Positions 26,694-34,882 of a stretch of 56,247 bases of DNA are shown piece after piece. The notes under the pieces were generated by a model. That model did no database searches. It saw only the letters and a list, made by a program, of their open reading frames with translations, and was not told the DNA's origin. The stretch comes from Deltaproteobacteria bacterium Ga0077550 (GTDB lineage Bacteria > Myxococcota_A > Polyangia > Nannocystales > Nannocystaceae), in assembly GCA_001464385.1 (NCBI GenBank), contig LNFB01000252.1:1-56247 (forward strand), read 5' to 3'. The position numbers were made by a program, and so were the translations under genes. Numbering within the stretch: the stretch's first letter is position 1; each line of letters opens with the position of its first letter.

Positions 26694-27656
26694 CTACGGC
26701 GCCGCCGCGAGCACGCCCTCGGCGATCGTCGTCTCGCCGTCGAGCACCGCCGCCGCGGGATCACGCCCCCGCGGGAACGCGACGCGCTGGTGTCGGACCC
26801 ACCACCGCACGTCGTGCCCCGCGGCGTCGGCGAGCTCGACGACCACCTCGCGTGAGCCGCCCGCCGGCACGCGATCGTCGGCGACCTCCTGCACCAGCGC
26901 GATGCCCCGGGCGTCGACGCGCGTCTCGAAGCGGCGGCCGAGCCAGCGCCGCGCCGGTCGACCCGAGCCGTCGATCACCTCGGCGCCGACCTCGAGGCGG
27001 CGGAAGAGATCGCCGGTCGGTACCGCGTGGCCGACCGCCGCGGCGTCGAGCACCACCCGGATCCGCGTCGCGGTCGGTCGCGTCGCGGCGATGTCGAGCG
27101 AGCGGCCGATCACCGCCGCATCCCGCGTGACGGCGAAGCGGTGATCGTGGGCCCCGGTCGTCGCGCGTTCCATGTGGCACGACGCGCAGCTCTGATCGGC
27201 CGCCGGCGAGTCGCGGTGCTCGGTCGCGGTGCGCTGCATCGCCAGCGGGTGCTCGCGCAGCGCGTCGTCGGGGAAGCCGAACTCGTGGCACGAGGCGCAG
27301 TCGACCGCGTCGACGAGCGCGAGGTGTCCGTCCCGCACCGTGACCGGCGCGGTGTCGTCGACGTGGCAGCTGACGCAGGCGACCCCGATCGCCGAGGCGG
27401 GCGTGACCTCGGTGAGGCGCGGATCCTGCTCCGGCGCGTGGCAGCCCCGACAGAACGCCTGCGGCTCGCGGGCCAGCGCCGCGGTGAAGGGCGCGTCGGT
27501 GAACGCGGTCGCGTGCTCGGAGCCGCTCCACTGCTCGGCCTGCGTGGTGTGGCACAGGGCGCACACGTCGTTGAGCGCCACGCGATCCTCCGCGGCCCGT
27601 GCGCCCATCGCCGACAGCCACAGCCCGATCGCGAGCGTCATCGGCACGATCGTCAT
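26694..27656 (-). CDS. Pentaheme c-type cytochrome
   Basis: 320 aa. A cleavable signal (LAIGLWLSAMGARAA) is followed by five CxxCH sites within the first 175 residues: CALCH, CRGCH, CVSCH, CASCH and CASCH. The spacing and distal His residues (SEHATAFTDAPF, EHRDSPAADQS, GAHDHRFAV) resemble cytochrome c554/multiheme families. A beta-sandwich C-terminal domain follows (about 190-310, TRIRVVLDAAAVGHAVPTGD). Likely a periplasmic electron carrier. Divergent from the GHKL gene across 174 nt. Confidence 0.87.
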   Translation of the reverse strand: MTIVPMTLAIGLWLSAMGARAAEDRVALNDVCALCHTTQAEQWSGSEHATAFTDAPFTAALAREPQAFCRGCHAPEQDPRLTEVTPASAIGVACVSCHVDDTAPVTVRDGHLALVDAVDCASCHEFGFPDDALREHPLAMQRTATEHRDSPAADQSCASCHMERATTGAHDHRFAVTRDAAVIGRSLDIAATRPTATRIRVVLDAAAVGHAVPTGDLFRRLEVGAEVIDGSGRPARRWLGRRFETRVDARGIALVQEVADDRVPAGGSREVVVELADAAGHDVRWWVRHQRVAFPRGRDPAAAVLDGETTIAEGVLAAAP

Positions 27657-27817
27657 GGTAGCGCCACCACCCCATCGCGGCGGCTCTGCGTCTACGCGGG
27701 GGCGGGACCGCCCCATTCCGCCCGGCGACACCCGCCGACCGGTCCGCGGCGCGACACCTCCTGGAGCACGCTGCTGCGCCACCCGTCCGCGGCCGCGCCT
27801 TCGTGCAGCGACGGCGC

Positions 27818-27823
27818 TACACT
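27818..27823 (+). promoter_or_regulatory. Possible -10 box (TACACT) of the GHKL operon
   Basis: TACACT ends 7 nt before the GTG at 27831, so transcription would begin at or next to the start codon (leaderless). No good -35 is visible at 16-18 nt, so this is weak. Confidence 0.25.
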
Positions 27824-27830
27824 CCCGAAG

Positions 27831-30800
27831 GTGAGCCCAACCGCGACGGGAGCCGCACCGGACCCGACACGGGCGTTCCGGGAGCGGGCCCGCCTCGAGG
27901 CCGATCGCTACGGACCCGATCCGTGGATCTTCGTCCGCGAGCTCCTGCAGAACTCGCGCGACGCGGGCGCGTCGACCGTGCGCTTCGACGTCGAGCAGGA
28001 CGGCGCGACCGAGCGGGTGACCTGCGTCGACGACGGCGACGGCATGTCGTTCGATCACGCGAAGCGCTACCTCTTCTCGCTGTACGCCTCGAGCAAGGAG
28101 GGCGCGAAGAACCAGGCCGGGCGGTTCGGCGTCGGCTTCTGGTCGATCCTCCGCTTCGATCCCGCGTCGATCGTGATCCGCTCGTGCCCACGCGGCGGCA
28201 CGCCCTGGGGCCTGCGACTCGACGGGAGCCTCGCGACCGCGGCCTACACCGACGGCCCGACGCGACCCGGCACCACGATCACACTCGAGCGTCCGCGCGG
28301 GGATGGTCGGCTCGAGCACCGGGTGTTCGACGCGGTGTGGCAGAGCGGTCGCTACCTCCACCACCGCGACGCGATCGATCGGCCGGTCGCGATCACCATC
28401 AACGGTCGCTCGGCCAACGCCGAGTTCGCGCTGTCTGCCCCGAGCACCGCGTTCCGCAAGCGCAACCTCCGGGGCGTCGTCGGGCTCGGGCCGTCGCCGC
28501 GCGTCGAGCTGTTCTGCCGCGGCCTGCGGGTCCGCGCCGCCGCCAGCCTCGAGGATCTGGTCGCGCCCGCGGGCCGCCACACCTCGCGCATGCGCGTGCT
28601 CTTCCCCGAGCTGCCCGGCGGCCTCGCGCCCCAGGCGTTGCTCGAGAGCGAGAACCTCGAGCTGCTGCTGTCGCGCTCCGACGCGCGCGACAACCGGGCG
28701 CTGCAGAAGCTCGTGCGCCTCGCCCAGCGCGAGCTCGAGCGGCTCGTCGAGCGCCAGCTCGCCCACGCCCGGCCGCAGGCCTGGTATCGCCGCGCGTTCG
28801 AGGCGATGCGAGCCGGCCTTCGTCGCTCGGTGGTCGCGCGATCGCTCGTCGGCGCGACGGTCGGCGGCGTGCTGGCCTTGGCCATCTCCCACGTGCTCTG
28901 GGGGCTCGGGCCGACGACGACCACGCCCTCGCCCGTCGCGGCGACGACGGCCGATCCCATCGCCGTCGGCACGCCTCCGAGCGGCCCGCGGGCCTATCGC
29001 GATCTCGGCGCGCGCTACCGCGGGCCCAAGGTCGACGTGCTGACGCCGGCGTCCGCGGAGCCGATCGCCCTCACCTATCGGCCGGCCGAGCTGCGCCTGT
29101 ACCTCGCCGCGCTGGCGTTCTCGGGCTTCAGCAGCGACGGATCGCCGGAGCACGCCGCGAGCGCGATCGATGTCGACGACTACGTCGGCACCCGCTGCGG
29201 CGACGAGTGCGTCGAGATCGCGCTGCCGTTCGAGTCCGACGGCGGCGCGACGCGCCTCCCGGTGCCGACCGGGCACCGCATCGTCACCGACAGCGTGCGC
29301 GTCGGCGACGCGGCGCTCCCGGTGCGCGCCGCCGCCGACGGGATGCCCTTGGTCGTCAGCGACGGCGCAGCCGCCGGCGTCCTGCGCTACCGCACCTCAC
29401 CCGCGCCCGATCCCACGCCGCCGGGCCGCGTCTCCACGCACGTGGCGTTGCCGACCGATCTCAGCCGGCTCGCGACCCGCCTGCGCGCCCTCCCGATCGA
29501 CGAGCGCGTGTCGCTTGCGGTCGCCGCGGTGCGCCGCGCGGTCCGCTACGACCACAGCGCCGAGACGGCGCGCCTCCACGCCGAGGCGTCGACGCGCGGC
29601 GGGGGCTTCATCGCGCGCACCCTCGAGATCGGCGCCGGGGATTGCGACGTGCAGAACGCCTTGCTCGCGGCGTTGCTGCAGGCCGCCGACGTGCGCGCCA
29701 AGATGGCCGTCGGCTTCATCGGCAGCGATGGTCACACCATGCCGTGGCTGCACGCGTGGGTCGAGTACCTGGGCGAGGATCTGTCGTGGCGCGTGGCGGA
29801 CGCGAGCGATCGCATCGGCTACGGCGCCGCGGAACCAACCGTGGTCGCCGACGACGGTGGCGATGCGGCCACGCCCGCGCCGCACACCGCGGTCGCGGTG
29901 GCGGTCGGGCCCGAGCCGTCGGACGGGCCGCCGGACGGATCGGCGGAGACGACCGCCGAGCCCACGGCGACCTCGGGCGCCGCCGAGCCGGTCGAGCCGG
30001 GGCTGGCGCCCGCACCCGCGCCTGCAACCGGCGCGAACGAGCCGCCCGCCGCATCGGGCCCCCTCGCCCGCATCGCGGCCTTCGATCGCGCCCACCCGTG
30101 GGTGCTGCGCGCGCTGCCGATCGGGCTGCTCGTGCTCGCCGCGTGGCTGCTGCTCGGCGGCCGCATGCGCCGCGCGACGACGCTCGACGACAGCGCCGAT
30201 CTGTCGCGGCTGCTCCAGGGCGTGCTGCAGCAGCCGGGCGCGTTCGGCCACGTCGCGGCCCTGTTCCACCGCCCGCTGGTCCCGCTCTCGGACGGCGCCG
30301 CGATCTCGCTGCACCGCGCCCGCGAGCTCGCGAGCAGCGGTCGCCTGTATCGCACGCGCACGCGGGCGGGCCTCGCGGCGCAGGCGATCCGCTCGGGCGC
30401 AGCGGTGCTCGACGATCGGACGCCCGAGGGCACCACGGTCGCCGATGCCCTGGGCGCGGTCGACATCGATCGGTGGAGCTCGATGCTCGAGCGCAGCAGC
30501 AGCGACCGCACGCTGGCCGCGGTGAACGCTGCGCTGCGCGATCGCGGCGAGGACTGGTGCGTCCGCGTCGCCCCCGACGTCGCGAGCGGGATGGCGGTCC
30601 TCGACCTCGCGCCCCTGGGCGCGCGCCTGCCCGGCGTGCGCGCGACCCGGCTCGTGCTCTTCGACGCCGCCGACCCGGTGCTGCTGCGCGCGTCCGCGAT
30701 GGCCCGACAGTCGCCGCGGGCTGCGATGCTGCTGGCGCTCGATCACCTCGCCGGTCGCCTCGGACTCGCCGAGGATCGCCGCGGCCATCTCCTCGCGGGT

Positions 30801-30839
30801 GCCGCCCGGGCGGCCGTGCTCGAGAACTTCGGACGATGA
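27831..30839 (+). CDS. Membrane-anchored GHKL ATPase fused to a transglutaminase-like domain
   Basis: 1002 aa. Residues about 10-290 are an Hsp90-type Bergerat ATPase with every motif present: N box FVRELLQNSRDAGAST, G1 DDGDGM, G2 GRFGVGFWS and Thr in GTTITLERP. A membrane helix follows (about 340-360, VGGVLALAISHVLWGLG), then an exported beta-rich region, then a transglutaminase-like fold at about 595-665 with a possible triad: Cys in GAGDCDVQN, His in WLHAWVEYLG, Asp in RVADAS. After a Pro/Ala/Glu linker, a second helix (LPIGLLVLAAWLLLGG) returns to a cytoplasmic C-terminal domain of about 230 residues with no recognised fold. ATP-driven shape change inside could thus be linked to protein processing or crosslinking outside (inference). 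Coupled to the next gene (ATGA). Confidence 0.85.
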   Translation: MSPTATGAAPDPTRAFRERARLEADRYGPDPWIFVRELLQNSRDAGASTVRFDVEQDGATERVTCVDDGDGMSFDHAKRYLFSLYASSKEGAKNQAGRFGVGFWSILRFDPASIVIRSCPRGGTPWGLRLDGSLATAAYTDGPTRPGTTITLERPRGDGRLEHRVFDAVWQSGRYLHHRDAIDRPVAITINGRSANAEFALSAPSTAFRKRNLRGVVGLGPSPRVELFCRGLRVRAAASLEDLVAPAGRHTSRMRVLFPELPGGLAPQALLESENLELLLSRSDARDNRALQKLVRLAQRELERLVERQLAHARPQAWYRRAFEAMRAGLRRSVVARSLVGATVGGVLALAISHVLWGLGPTTTTPSPVAATTADPIAVGTPPSGPRAYRDLGARYRGPKVDVLTPASAEPIALTYRPAELRLYLAALAFSGFSSDGSPEHAASAIDVDDYVGTRCGDECVEIALPFESDGGATRLPVPTGHRIVTDSVRVGDAALPVRAAADGMPLVVSDGAAAGVLRYRTSPAPDPTPPGRVSTHVALPTDLSRLATRLRALPIDERVSLAVAAVRRAVRYDHSAETARLHAEASTRGGGFIARTLEIGAGDCDVQNALLAALLQAADVRAKMAVGFIGSDGHTMPWLHAWVEYLGEDLSWRVADASDRIGYGAAEPTVVADDGGDAATPAPHTAVAVAVGPEPSDGPPDGSAETTAEPTATSGAAEPVEPGLAPAPAPATGANEPPAASGPLARIAAFDRAHPWVLRALPIGLLVLAAWLLLGGRMRRATTLDDSADLSRLLQGVLQQPGAFGHVAALFHRPLVPLSDGAAISLHRARELASSGRLYRTRTRAGLAAQAIRSGAAVLDDRTPEGTTVADALGAVDIDRWSSMLERSSSDRTLAAVNAALRDRGEDWCVRVAPDVASGMAVLDLAPLGARLPGVRATRLVLFDAADPVLLRASAMARQSPRAAMLLALDHLAGRLGLAEDRRGHLLAGAARAAVLENFGR

Positions 30840-32440
30840 CCGCCGGCCCGACCTCGGCGCCGCCCGGCGGCAGCATCGACATCGGCGGCCTGCTCACCAT
30901 CGACGTGGCCTCGGAGCTGCGCAAGCTGTCCCAGGCCCAGCTCCAGGGTCCGTGGCAGATCCCCGCCGAGATCGTGCGTCGGGCCCTGCGCTTCGGCGCG
31001 GCCGAGGTGGAGGTCGAGCTCGGCCGCGGGCGCGCCCGCATCGTCGACGACTCGGCCGGCGTGCCGATCGAGCTGCTGATGTGGACCGGCGTGCTGCTCG
31101 ACGCGCGCCGTCCCAACGCCGACCGCCACCAGGCGCTCACCGCCCTCGAGTCGCAGGGCGAGCTGGCCCTGCTCGCGGCCGCCGGCCTACCGCCACGCAG
31201 CCTCAGGATCCGCTCGCGGACGGGCGGAGCCGTGCACGCGCTCGAGTTCGACGGCAGCACGGTCCGCATCACGACCGTCGCGGAGCCCGGCCCCAACCGC
31301 CTCGACATCGCGATCGAGGGCCCGGGCATCGATCGCAAGCCGGCGACCGACTGGCTCGCCGACGCCGCGCGCTTCGCCACCGCGTCGATCCGCATCGATG
31401 GTCAGCCGGTGGCGCCCGGCTTCGGCCAGGCCTTCGCACAGGCGTCCCTGCGGCCGCCGTTGCGCGGCCGCATCTCGGTGCCGTCGCAGGGCGAGACCGC
31501 CCACGCGTGGCTGCTGCAGCACGGGATGGTCAGCGGCCACGTCGCGATCCCCGACTCGCCGTGCTTCGAGGCGGCCGTCGAGCTCGGCGACGACTCGAAC
31601 GACGCCAGCGCGGCGCGACTGCGCGACATGATGCAGGGCCACGTCGCGGGCCTGGTCGATCAGGGCGTCTTGTTGATGCTGAGGATCGCGGCGCAGGCCG
31701 CCGGTCTGCCGGAGCCGGCCCGCGCTCGGATCGCGCGGCTGCTCCTGCAGGCCGCGCGCAAGCAGCTACGCCACCAGGAGATCATGGAGGCGGCCGTGTT
31801 CCGGGGCATCGATGCCCAGGGCGAGCGCCTGGTCGATCTCACGGGGCTGCAGGCGGCGATCACCACGGACGCCGCGGGCGGCCGCACGATGCTCGCGCTG
31901 TACCCGACCCAGCGCCCCGAGCAGTTCGCCGTCGGCGACGCCATGGTGCTCGTCGCCGACGAGGTCGAGCGGAGCCTGCTCACCGACCTGCTGCAGGTCC
32001 GCATGCGCACGCCCGAGTCGCGCGACACGAAGGGCGGCTGGGGCGTCACGCTGCATCGCTGGCGCGAGTCGATGGGCCTGGCGGTGTCGTGGACGATCGA
32101 TCGCATCCGCCACCCGACCGCACCCGCGGTGATCGACGACGATCTGCTCGACGATCGCGAGCGCTACGCCCTCTCGACCCTGCGCGGTCACCTCGCCGAG
32201 GATCCCCAGCGCACCGTCGAGTCGATCTCGATGTGCGCTGGCGCGGGGCCGATCCGCCGCAGTCGCGGGCGACCGCCGGTCCTGTTGCTGCCGCGGCGCA
32301 ACCCGACCGTCGCCGCCTGCGTGGCCGCGCTGGCCCACGATCGCGGCTGGGCCTACCCCGCCTACCTCGCGCTGCTCGATCGCTTCGGCGCCCCACCCGA
32401 GGCCCTTCGCCGGGCGTGGTTGGCCCGCGCGGGGAGTTGA
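30836..32440 (+). CDS. GHKL-like protein with degenerate ATP site, partner of the upstream chimera
   Basis: 534 aa, cytoplasmic, no signal or membrane helix. The N-terminus follows the GHKL layout: AEIVRRALRFGAAEVEVELG where the N box should be (the Asn/Asp are replaced) and VDDSAGVP in place of DxGxG; no G2 glycine loop is apparent. The middle (about 250-330) and C-terminal parts match nothing I know. The ATG overlaps the upstream TGA (ATGA), so the two proteins are made together, suggesting an active/inactive ATPase heterodimer (inference). Confidence 0.75.
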   Translation: MTAGPTSAPPGGSIDIGGLLTIDVASELRKLSQAQLQGPWQIPAEIVRRALRFGAAEVEVELGRGRARIVDDSAGVPIELLMWTGVLLDARRPNADRHQALTALESQGELALLAAAGLPPRSLRIRSRTGGAVHALEFDGSTVRITTVAEPGPNRLDIAIEGPGIDRKPATDWLADAARFATASIRIDGQPVAPGFGQAFAQASLRPPLRGRISVPSQGETAHAWLLQHGMVSGHVAIPDSPCFEAAVELGDDSNDASAARLRDMMQGHVAGLVDQGVLLMLRIAAQAAGLPEPARARIARLLLQAARKQLRHQEIMEAAVFRGIDAQGERLVDLTGLQAAITTDAAGGRTMLALYPTQRPEQFAVGDAMVLVADEVERSLLTDLLQVRMRTPESRDTKGGWGVTLHRWRESMGLAVSWTIDRIRHPTAPAVIDDDLLDDRERYALSTLRGHLAEDPQRTVESISMCAGAGPIRRSRGRPPVLLLPRRNPTVAACVAALAHDRGWAYPAYLALLDRFGAPPEALRRAWLARAGS

Positions 32441-32474
32441 CGCCGTCGAGCACCCGGGCCAACTTGGCTGCAGC

Positions 32475-33125
32475 ATGCGCCTGACGCTCGTCTGCCTCCT
32501 CCTGGTCGCCTGTGGACGCAACGACGCCGCGCCGCCCCCGGCCAAGGCCGCCGGCGAGCCCGAGGTCAAGCGCATGAAGCCCGACGAGATCGAGGCGCCG
32601 CACCACACGAAGGCGGCGATGGCCGAGTCCGAGGATCAGTTCGTCGCCGTCGAGACCAACGGCACGATGGAGGCCTCGCTCAACGGCGAGGTGATCAAGT
32701 TCGAGTTCCTGCCGACGGGCTCGAACGTCGCGCTCGCCAAGCCCGCGAAGGACGACCCCGCCAAGCGGGTCGCCCGCGTCACGATCGGCGGGGCACCGAC
32801 CACCAAGGGCCTGCCCCTGCTCGAGCTCTCGCTCGAGGGCGTCGAGCTCGACAAGCTCACGCTGCCGGCGACCTTCACCGTCACGGCCGACGACGCCGCC
32901 CCGGTGCGCGCGCGCATCGACTACGCGATCACCGAGCAGAAGGTCTGGCGCTCCGAGCCCGGCGCGACGGTGACGATCGAGTCGTATTCCGGCAAGCGGG
33001 TGAAGGGCTCGTTCGCCGGCAAGCTCGTCGCACGCTCCGCCGCCTTCGGCCCGCCGATCGACGTCACCAACGGCCGATTCGAGATCGAGCTCCGGCTCAA
33101 CGGCGCCGCACCCGGGCCGAGCTGA
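32475..33125 (+). CDS. Lipoprotein with beta-sandwich domain
   Basis: 216 aa. Signal with lipobox LLLVACG (Cys about residue 13), a 45-residue charged linker, and a beta-rich domain (MEASLNGEVIKFEFLPTG, VTIESYSGKRVKGSFAGKLV, VTNGRFEIELRLNG). The last strands resemble lipid-binding/calycin-like lipoproteins in general shape only. It follows the GHKL pair after 34 nt on the same strand and may be part of the same operon. A TTGACG overlaps the upstream stop codon, so its own promoter cannot be excluded. Confidence 0.75.
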   Translation: MRLTLVCLLLVACGRNDAAPPPAKAAGEPEVKRMKPDEIEAPHHTKAAMAESEDQFVAVETNGTMEASLNGEVIKFEFLPTGSNVALAKPAKDDPAKRVARVTIGGAPTTKGLPLLELSLEGVELDKLTLPATFTVTADDAAPVRARIDYAITEQKVWRSEPGATVTIESYSGKRVKGSFAGKLVARSAAFGPPIDVTNGRFEIELRLNGAAPGPS

Positions 33126-33134
33126 ACCCCCGCG

Positions 33135-33749
33135 ATGGCCGAGTCCACGAACCCCCTCGGACTCATCGCGACGGTGCTCGCGCTGGGGCTCGCCCCGACC
33201 GTGGGGATGATGCTCGGCGGCGGCTGGCTGGCCGCGTTCCTGTTCGTCGCGACCGCGGTCATCGTCACGCTGCGGGCGCTGGGCAAGCACACCCGGGCGC
33301 TGCGCGACCCCGATCCGACGCTGCAGCAGCTCACGCCGCAGCAGGCGATCGGGATGCTCTCCGCGCTGCGCGGACAGCCGCTGGCCGGCTCGGTGGCCGC
33401 GCGCGTCGCCGAGATCGAGGAGCTCGCGCAGCGCGATGCACCCGCGGCCCACGGGCAGATCGTCGCGCTGGTCGAGGAGGCGCCGCGGAACGTGGCGGCG
33501 CTGGTCCTTTGCGCGCGCCTGGCCTTCGCCCTGCGCCGCCCCGACGCCGCCGCGCGCTGGGCCACCGCGCTGCGCATCGCGCTCGACACCGGCCTGAATC
33601 GGGTCGCCGCGGCGAACTTCGTCGAGCACCGCGTGCACCGCGACGCGCTGCAGCTCGATCCGCCACACGTCGCGGCCCTCGCCCGCGCGCTCGAGGCGAA
33701 CGGCCACCGCGAGGACGCGCTGTGGTGGCGCACGGGCCGACCGGCCTGA
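33135..33749 (+). CDS. Membrane protein with helical-repeat tail
   Basis: 204 aa. Two adjacent membrane helices (about residues 8-48, IATVLALGLAPTVGMML and WLAAFLFVATAVIVTLRAL) are followed by a helical domain (about 75-200) with TPR-like pairs (AALVLCARLAFALRRPDAAA, VAALARALEANGHREDALW). The start is 9 nt after the lipoprotein stop, so it is probably co-transcribed. Function unknown; such proteins often act as membrane-bound docking platforms. Confidence 0.75.
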   Translation: MAESTNPLGLIATVLALGLAPTVGMMLGGGWLAAFLFVATAVIVTLRALGKHTRALRDPDPTLQQLTPQQAIGMLSALRGQPLAGSVAARVAEIEELAQRDAPAAHGQIVALVEEAPRNVAALVLCARLAFALRRPDAAARWATALRIALDTGLNRVAAANFVEHRVHRDALQLDPPHVAALARALEANGHREDALWWRTGRPA

Positions 33750-33794
33750 CGGCGCCGCGCGACGAACCACCGCCCGCGTGCTAGACCCGGGGAC

Positions 33795-34154
33795 GTGGAA
33801 GCGTGCATCGCGAACATCGGAGCCCAGGGACAACGGATGCGGCGGCGCTTCGGCTGGCTGATGCTCGTCTCCGGGCTGGGCGCCGCGGCCTACATGATCG
33901 CCGTCGGTGCGTCCGCGCCGTGGCGATGGTCGGTGTTCCTCCCGTTCCTGCTCGGCGCCACCGGGGTGTTCCAGGCCCGTGCTCGAACATGAGTGGCCCT
34001 CGCGTCACGCGGTTCGCGTGACATGGACCAGGGACTCGAGTCGATCACCGACGCCGACGAGCGCGCGGCCGTGCGCCGCCAGGCCCGCGTCGTGATGCTC
34101 CAATCGGTGGGGCTCGCCGCGGCGCTCACTGTGGCGGTCTGGCTGTGGCCGTAG
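33795..34154 (+). CDS. Small two-helix membrane protein with in-frame TGA at codon 66, possible selenoprotein
   Basis: 120 codons from GTG 33795 to TAG 34152-34154, interrupted by one TGA at 33990-33992. Before it: CIANIGAQGQRMRRRFGW and two hydrophobic segments. After it in the same frame: VALASRGSRDMDQGLESI, a charged helix (DADERAAVRRQARVV) and a final hydrophobic helix ending VWLWP. Codon use after the TGA is again G/C-ending and the protein makes sense as one unit, so this is a single gene with an internal TGA. A hairpin suited to selenocysteine insertion follows the TGA. I recall homologues with Cys there (…TCVALA…) but could not check. Alternatives: a nonsense-mutated pseudogene or a sequencing error. 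Without readthrough the product is 65 aa. Confidence 0.6.
34004..34022 (+). promoter_or_regulatory. Hairpin after the TGA, candidate bacterial SECIS element
   Basis: GTCACGCG-GTT-CGCGTGAC: a perfect 8-bp stem with a 3-base loop whose first base is G. The loop begins 20 nt after the TGA (19 bases between), inside the 16-37 nt window usually given for bacterial SECIS elements, which also require a G in the first two loop positions. The stem uses codons that are uncommon here (TCA, GGT, CGT), suggesting selection on RNA shape. No T-run follows, so it is not a typical terminator. Confidence 0.45.
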
Positions 34155-34882
34155 CGGCGCCGCGCACCGCCGACGAGCTGCTCGCCGCGATCGCGGCGCG
34201 CCATCCCGCGATCGCGGGTCCCGACGCCCCGACGCGCGCCGCCCTGGCGCGCTCGCTCGGCGACGACGCGCCGTGGCGGCTCGTCGACCCGCGGGCCCCG
34301 GGCAACGTGGGCACGCGCTACGAAGAGACCGTCGCGCGCGGCTGCATCCCGACGCGGGACGGATCGTGGCACGACGCGTTCAACCTGCTGGCGTTCCTCG
34401 CGTGGCCGCGGGCGAAGGCCGCCCTGCACGCCCGCGTACTGCGGTGCCAGCAGCAGCGGCGCGCGCTCGGCCAGTCGCAGCGCGGCCGCGAGGAGGACGC
34501 GTTGGCGTTGCTCGACGAGGTCGCGCTCGTCGTCAGCGGCCCGACCGACCTCGTGCGGCGCTTCGATGCCCACCGCCGGGACGGCGTGCTCCCGGGCGCG
34601 GTCGGACCCCAGACGAGCGACGAGGCGATCGACGGGATGGACGCGGCGGTGCGCAGCGACGCCGGGCTGCGCGTTCGGTGGTTCGGCCACGCGCTGCTCG
34701 AGCACCTCGTGCTCGGCCGCCCGCCGGTGACCGCGGGCGTGTGGTCGATCGCGATCGACGACGATCGAACGGACGACGCGGTGTTGGCGGCGCAGATCGA
34801 CGCAGGGCTGTTCACGGCGCCGTGTGTGTCGCCAGGGATCCCGTGGCCCGATCCACGGGTGCTGTCGTGGCTCGAGGCGTGA
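34145..34882 (+). CDS. DUF3025 family protein
   Basis: 245 aa, soluble. The central GTRYEETVARGCIPTRDGSW then HDAFNLLAFLAWPRAKAALH is the hallmark of DUF3025 (YE-x-G-x-IPTR-x-W-HD-x-FN-x-L-x-W-x-PR-x-K). Function unknown. The GTG at 34145 lies 10 nt inside the end of the preceding small membrane gene, so its translation would depend on ribosomes reaching the distal TAG at 34152, which supports readthrough of the internal TGA upstream. It ends immediately next to the converging phospholipase-like gene. Confidence 0.85.
   Translation: MAVAAPRTADELLAAIAARHPAIAGPDAPTRAALARSLGDDAPWRLVDPRAPGNVGTRYEETVARGCIPTRDGSWHDAFNLLAFLAWPRAKAALHARVLRCQQQRRALGQSQRGREEDALALLDEVALVVSGPTDLVRRFDAHRRDGVLPGAVGPQTSDEAIDGMDAAVRSDAGLRVRWFGHALLEHLVLGRPPVTAGVWSIAIDDDRTDDAVLAAQIDAGLFTAPCVSPGIPWPDPRVLSWLEA

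Noticed and set aside
33989..34021. ATGA overlap as the start of a new gene after the TGA at 33990
   Set aside because: That frame stops after 10 codons, unlike the other ATGA couplings here.
34004..34022. Hairpin read as an intrinsic terminator
   Set aside because: No T-run follows and coding sequence continues in the same frame; SECIS-like or structural use is the better reading.
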